Shown one piece after another: positions 61,413 through 64,000 of a stretch of 64,000 nt of DNA. This DNA comes from BM003 sp963699835 (lineage in GTDB: Bacteria > Pseudomonadota > Gammaproteobacteria > Steroidobacterales > BM003). The translations under genes were made by a program, and so were the position numbers. Position 1 is the first letter of the stretch. Each line of letters begins with the position of its first letter. The notes beneath the pieces were generated by a model. That model had not been told where the DNA came from. It was given only the letters and a program-made list of their open reading frames with translations, and searched no databases. The stretch is taken from contig CAVOVJ010000001.1 in assembly GCA_963699835.1 (NCBI GenBank), positions 62,001 to 126,000 of the forward strand, written 5' to 3'.

Positions 61413-63254
61413 ATGCAGATTCAAATGAGGATCTCGCCTCTCACTGGCCTGTTCTTTCTTTTCAGCGTGCTGACCGCCGCCGACTGCATGGCGGAACGGG
61501 TAAACGTTCCGCTCGATATGGAGCCGGCCTTCATCGAGTCGCTGCTGCGCGAGGCGGTTTTTACCGCGCCGGGCACCAGTGTTCGCATCAACGACGACGG
61601 CAGCGGCTGCCAGTTTCTGGAACTGCGCGAGCCTCGCATCAGCACCGGCGGCGCCAGGGTCAGGTTGCGCACGCTCGTTGCGGCGCGAGCCGGACGCCGG
61701 GTGGGCGATAGCTGCATCCTCCTGCTGGACTGGGCCGGGGAGATGGAGTTCATCCAGCAACTGCTCGTCGGCGCTGACGGCCGAAGTGTCGTCCTGAAGA
61801 CAGAGTCCTGGCGCGTCCTCGCGCCCGACGGCGGGACCGCAACGGTCTCCACGACCATCGGGCGATGGCTCGAGCAGTTCATGCCGCTGGGTCTGAAAGA
61901 AACACGCGTCAGCTTCGAGCAGCCTCTGACCGAGCTGCAGGCACTGCTCGCGCTCAGCCTGGACCGGGACAGCACGGCCTCGGCGGACATGGCGCTAGAC
62001 AGCCTGGCGATCGACGACGTCGTTGTTCACGATGACCGGGTCACGGTGACGCTCGGTCTGGAGGCTCCAGCGAGGCTTCCCCCCGACGCGGTTGCCGAGC
62101 CCGAGCTGAGCGAAGCAGAGCTGGCGCTGCTGGAACAGCGGCTCGGCGCGGTCGACGACTTCGCCACCTACCTGGTCAAACATCTCGCGTTGACGGGAGA
62201 CCCGGCGGGCGTTCAGGCGGCGCTGTTCGAGGCGCTGGTGGAGATTCGTCTCGACCTGGTCGCCAGCCTGAGCGACCCGGGCACCGGCGGCGAGGATGCG
62301 GCGCGTGTGCTGTTCGTCAAGGCGTGGAATCGCCTCACGCCCGTGCTGCACGAGATGGCGGCGCAGCAGCCGGATCACGACAGCGCGCTGCGCTACCTCA
62401 CGTTTATCGGCGCCGGCGACATGCTGCGGTCGCTCGATGCGCTGGGCCCGGCGACCGGCCTCGAAATCTCCCGAGACGGCCTGCGCCGACTCGCACGAAT
62501 GCTCTTGCCGGAGGACGCCGACGATCCCCTGCGGCACAGCGATGACGTGGACCCCGAACTGCGTCGCTCTCTGGGCCTCGGCGAGCCGTTGCCGTTGGCT
62601 GACACCGTGGAGGACACCGCCTGGCTGGACTGGCTAGTCTCGCCGGCGGTGGCCCGCGGGCGACTCGACCCGGCGACGGTCAAGAAGCTCAACAACTGGG
62701 TCCCCAAGACCGAGGACATGGACACCTACCTGCCGATGGTTGCGGACGTGCTCAACGATGCCGTCAGGATTCAACTCGGCAGGGACCGGCTGAATCCCCG
62801 CTTCCACGAGGTGTTCCGGCAGCTCGTATTGACCGCCGCGTGGCAGGAGAGCTGCTGGCGCCAGTTCGCGGTCAAGGACGCCAAACGCGTGCCGCTGAAG
62901 TCCGGTAGCGGCGACATCGGCCTGATGCAGATTAACGAACGGGTGTGGCGGGGACTCTACGACCTGCAGGGCCTGAGGTGGGACATGGTCTACAACGCGA
63001 GAGCAGGGGCCGACATCCTCGAGAACTACATGATCAAGTATTCGATCCGCCACCGTGAACAGGAGACGACTGGCGGCGTCGATAATCTCGCCCGTTCCGC
63101 CTACGCGGCCTACAATGGCGGCCCACGGGCCTACGATCGCTATCGCCGGCCCGATGCCTCGGGTCACGGCAAGAAGGTCGATACCCTGTTTTACGAGAAG
63201 TTTCGCGTGATCAAGTCCGGGCGGGAGCTCTCGGTGATGACGTGTTTCAAATGA
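61413..63254 (+). CDS. Secreted lytic transglycosylase-like protein
   Basis: 613 residues from ATG 61413 (ATG 61425 is also possible). Signal peptide (SPLTGLFFLFSVLTAADCMA). The first ~430 residues are an unrecognised domain rich in Leu/Asp/Glu. The last ~160 residues are an SLT/Slt-type transglycosylase: catalytic Glu in TAAWQESCWRQF, then GDIGLMQINERVWRGLYDL, ARAGADILENYMIKY and LARSAYAAYNGGPRAYDRY. It would cut peptidoglycan in the periplasm. The gene is visibly higher in GC than its neighbours (many GCC/CTG/GAC codons), which hints at transfer. Confidence 0.82.
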   Translation: MQIQMRISPLTGLFFLFSVLTAADCMAERVNVPLDMEPAFIESLLREAVFTAPGTSVRINDDGSGCQFLELREPRISTGGARVRLRTLVAARAGRRVGDSCILLLDWAGEMEFIQQLLVGADGRSVVLKTESWRVLAPDGGTATVSTTIGRWLEQFMPLGLKETRVSFEQPLTELQALLALSLDRDSTASADMALDSLAIDDVVVHDDRVTVTLGLEAPARLPPDAVAEPELSEAELALLEQRLGAVDDFATYLVKHLALTGDPAGVQAALFEALVEIRLDLVASLSDPGTGGEDAARVLFVKAWNRLTPVLHEMAAQQPDHDSALRYLTFIGAGDMLRSLDALGPATGLEISRDGLRRLARMLLPEDADDPLRHSDDVDPELRRSLGLGEPLPLADTVEDTAWLDWLVSPAVARGRLDPATVKKLNNWVPKTEDMDTYLPMVADVLNDAVRIQLGRDRLNPRFHEVFRQLVLTAAWQESCWRQFAVKDAKRVPLKSGSGDIGLMQINERVWRGLYDLQGLRWDMVYNARAGADILENYMIKYSIRHREQETTGGVDNLARSAYAAYNGGPRAYDRYRRPDASGHGKKVDTLFYEKFRVIKSGRELSVMTCFK

Positions 63255-63551
63255 GCGCAGCGGCTGTTCGGTAGCAGACTGTCCAAGGAGTTGACGGACG
63301 TTCCGGCCAAGCGCGAGCGACCGTCCCCCCTGTAGTTCGAGTCCGGCGGCGTGAGGGGTTTGCCGGTGTTGTAACCGCAAACAGGTCTCCCGGCGAATAT
63401 CGCGTATAGCCTTCCCGGCGCTGTCTTTCCTCTTGCTCATCATCGTTCCTCTTGCAGGTCACGATGAGCCAAAGGCCTCCCTTATTCAAACTCCCAGATT
63501 GGTCCGACTACCGCTGACGGGGCACAAAATTAATGTTGCCTCAATTGACGA
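63255..63551. other. Intergenic stretch, nothing recognised
   Basis: About 300 bases after the transglycosylase gene; composition drops in GC towards 63500. Only short shadow frames. No terminator identified. Confidence 0.5.
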
Positions 63552-63854
63552 TCAGCTACTCTTAAGACACTCGGATGTCAAAATTCGAGTTTCGCCGGGA
63601 GCACATGATTTTGCCTTTTTAGGCCGGAACACGAGGAATCGATCAAAGAGGTCGAATTCGATGTTGCTGAGGGTGCAATTTACCTCGTTGGTTGGCGATA
63701 TAACAACGAAATATGGGAGCCGGTCATCTACGAAATGCGGCGAAAATAGATTTAGCATGAGGCGCACATTGCTTTCGAGTCTCGGCTTTGTCTCGATCCA
63801 GCGGATCCCGTCCATGTGGCGGGTTTTCTTTACCCCCAGCACGATCCGCTCCAA
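63552..63854 (-). CDS. Possible small protein in AT-rich end region
   Basis: A minus-strand frame open from a stop near 63910; TTG 63854 would give 100 residues (RWIETKPRLESNVRLMLNLFSPHFVDDRLPYFVVISPTNE). It reads protein-like, but the plus strand of the same DNA also carries a plausible frame without a start (GAIYLVGWRYNNEIWEPVIYEM), so the strand is uncertain. No family recognised and no good ribosome site. Confidence 0.3.
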   Translation of the reverse strand: MERIVLGVKKTRHMDGIRWIETKPRLESNVRLMLNLFSPHFVDDRLPYFVVISPTNEVNCTLSNIEFDLFDRFLVFRPKKAKSCAPGETRILTSECLKSS

Positions 63855-64000
63855 TTCCCGCAGCGCCTCGCGGTGCCTAGGTCTGTCACGTAGCCGGGTA
63901 TGTCGCTACCATAGACCGCGATGCGATCAGGGTATCTTGCTTAAAGGGTCTGGCAAAGCGAGATATCTGTACGAAATACCGAAAAAAAACGGTACCGAAA
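63855..64000. other. Right edge, nothing recognised
   Basis: Short terminal stretch with AT-rich runs (AAAAAAA near the end). Too little sequence to assign. Confidence 0.4.

Noticed and set aside
1..64000. CRISPR arrays, insertion sequences, phage integrases, rRNA
   Set aside because: Looked for direct repeat arrays, transposase motifs and rRNA signatures and found none.

Overview
The window is GC-rich chromosomal DNA of a gammaproteobacterium, probably marine. Evidence: the gene order uvrC - pgsA - tRNA-Gly(GCC) common in that class, a complete ring-epoxidation phenylacetate (paa) cluster, a fused-subunit 2-oxoacid dehydrogenase E1, and a proteobacterial-type sortase with its dedicated VIT/von Willebrand substrate. 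No CRISPR array, insertion sequence, integrase or rRNA was seen. The genus cannot be named from the sequence alone.

Layout. (1) 1-9665, all minus strand: an envelope module with an FHA membrane protein running off the left edge, a membrane TPR protein with a kinase-N-lobe-like start, a lipoprotein, a very low-complexity Gln/Ser/Gly-rich protein, then three tandem paralogues that each carry helical repeats and a TonB-type C-terminal domain. (2) 9823-26129: aromatic catabolism. A zinc alcohol dehydrogenase and an enoyl-CoA hydratase diverge from paaX, which heads paaG-paaI-paaJ-paaA-paaB-paaC-paaD-paaE. This run converges on an Lrp/AsnC regulator, which in turn diverges from an apparent operon of E1(alpha-beta fusion) - E2 - HisC-like aminotransferase - paaZ. 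(3) 26216-30845: housekeeping genes icd, udg (family 5), uvrC, pgsA and tRNA-Gly with a promoter and a terminator. (4) 31006-40904: a patchwork of small membrane proteins, regulators (MarR, PadR), alpha/beta hydrolases, a broken GNAT acetyltransferase and hypotheticals. (5) 41198-43761: sortase substrate plus sortase. (6) 44133-57311: a P-type cation ATPase, another TonB-C protein, thiol-oxidoreductase/SRPBCC pair, a DUF3014 protein and a giant MscK-like channel. (7) 57483-63254: an eight-haem cytochrome with HEAT/TPR repeats, an aldehyde dehydrogenase and a lytic transglycosylase. (8) The last 750 bases are more AT-rich and nearly empty.

How the genes fit together. The most interesting inference is that the E1/E2/aminotransferase/paaZ operon feeds the paa pathway directly: phenylalanine -> phenylpyruvate (aminotransferase) -> phenylacetyl-CoA (E1/E2 complex) -> PaaABCDE epoxidation -> PaaG isomerisation -> PaaZ ring opening -> PaaJ thiolysis. 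No phenylacetate-CoA ligase (paaK) is present in the window, which fits such a bypass.

Quality warning. At least five genes (the Gln/Ser-rich protein, paaI, paaE, the GNAT gene twice, the P-type ATPase) need a one-base insertion or deletion to be read through. Most of the needed corrections fall in short homopolymers, so sequencing or assembly indels are the leading explanation and gene starts and ends near them should be treated with care.
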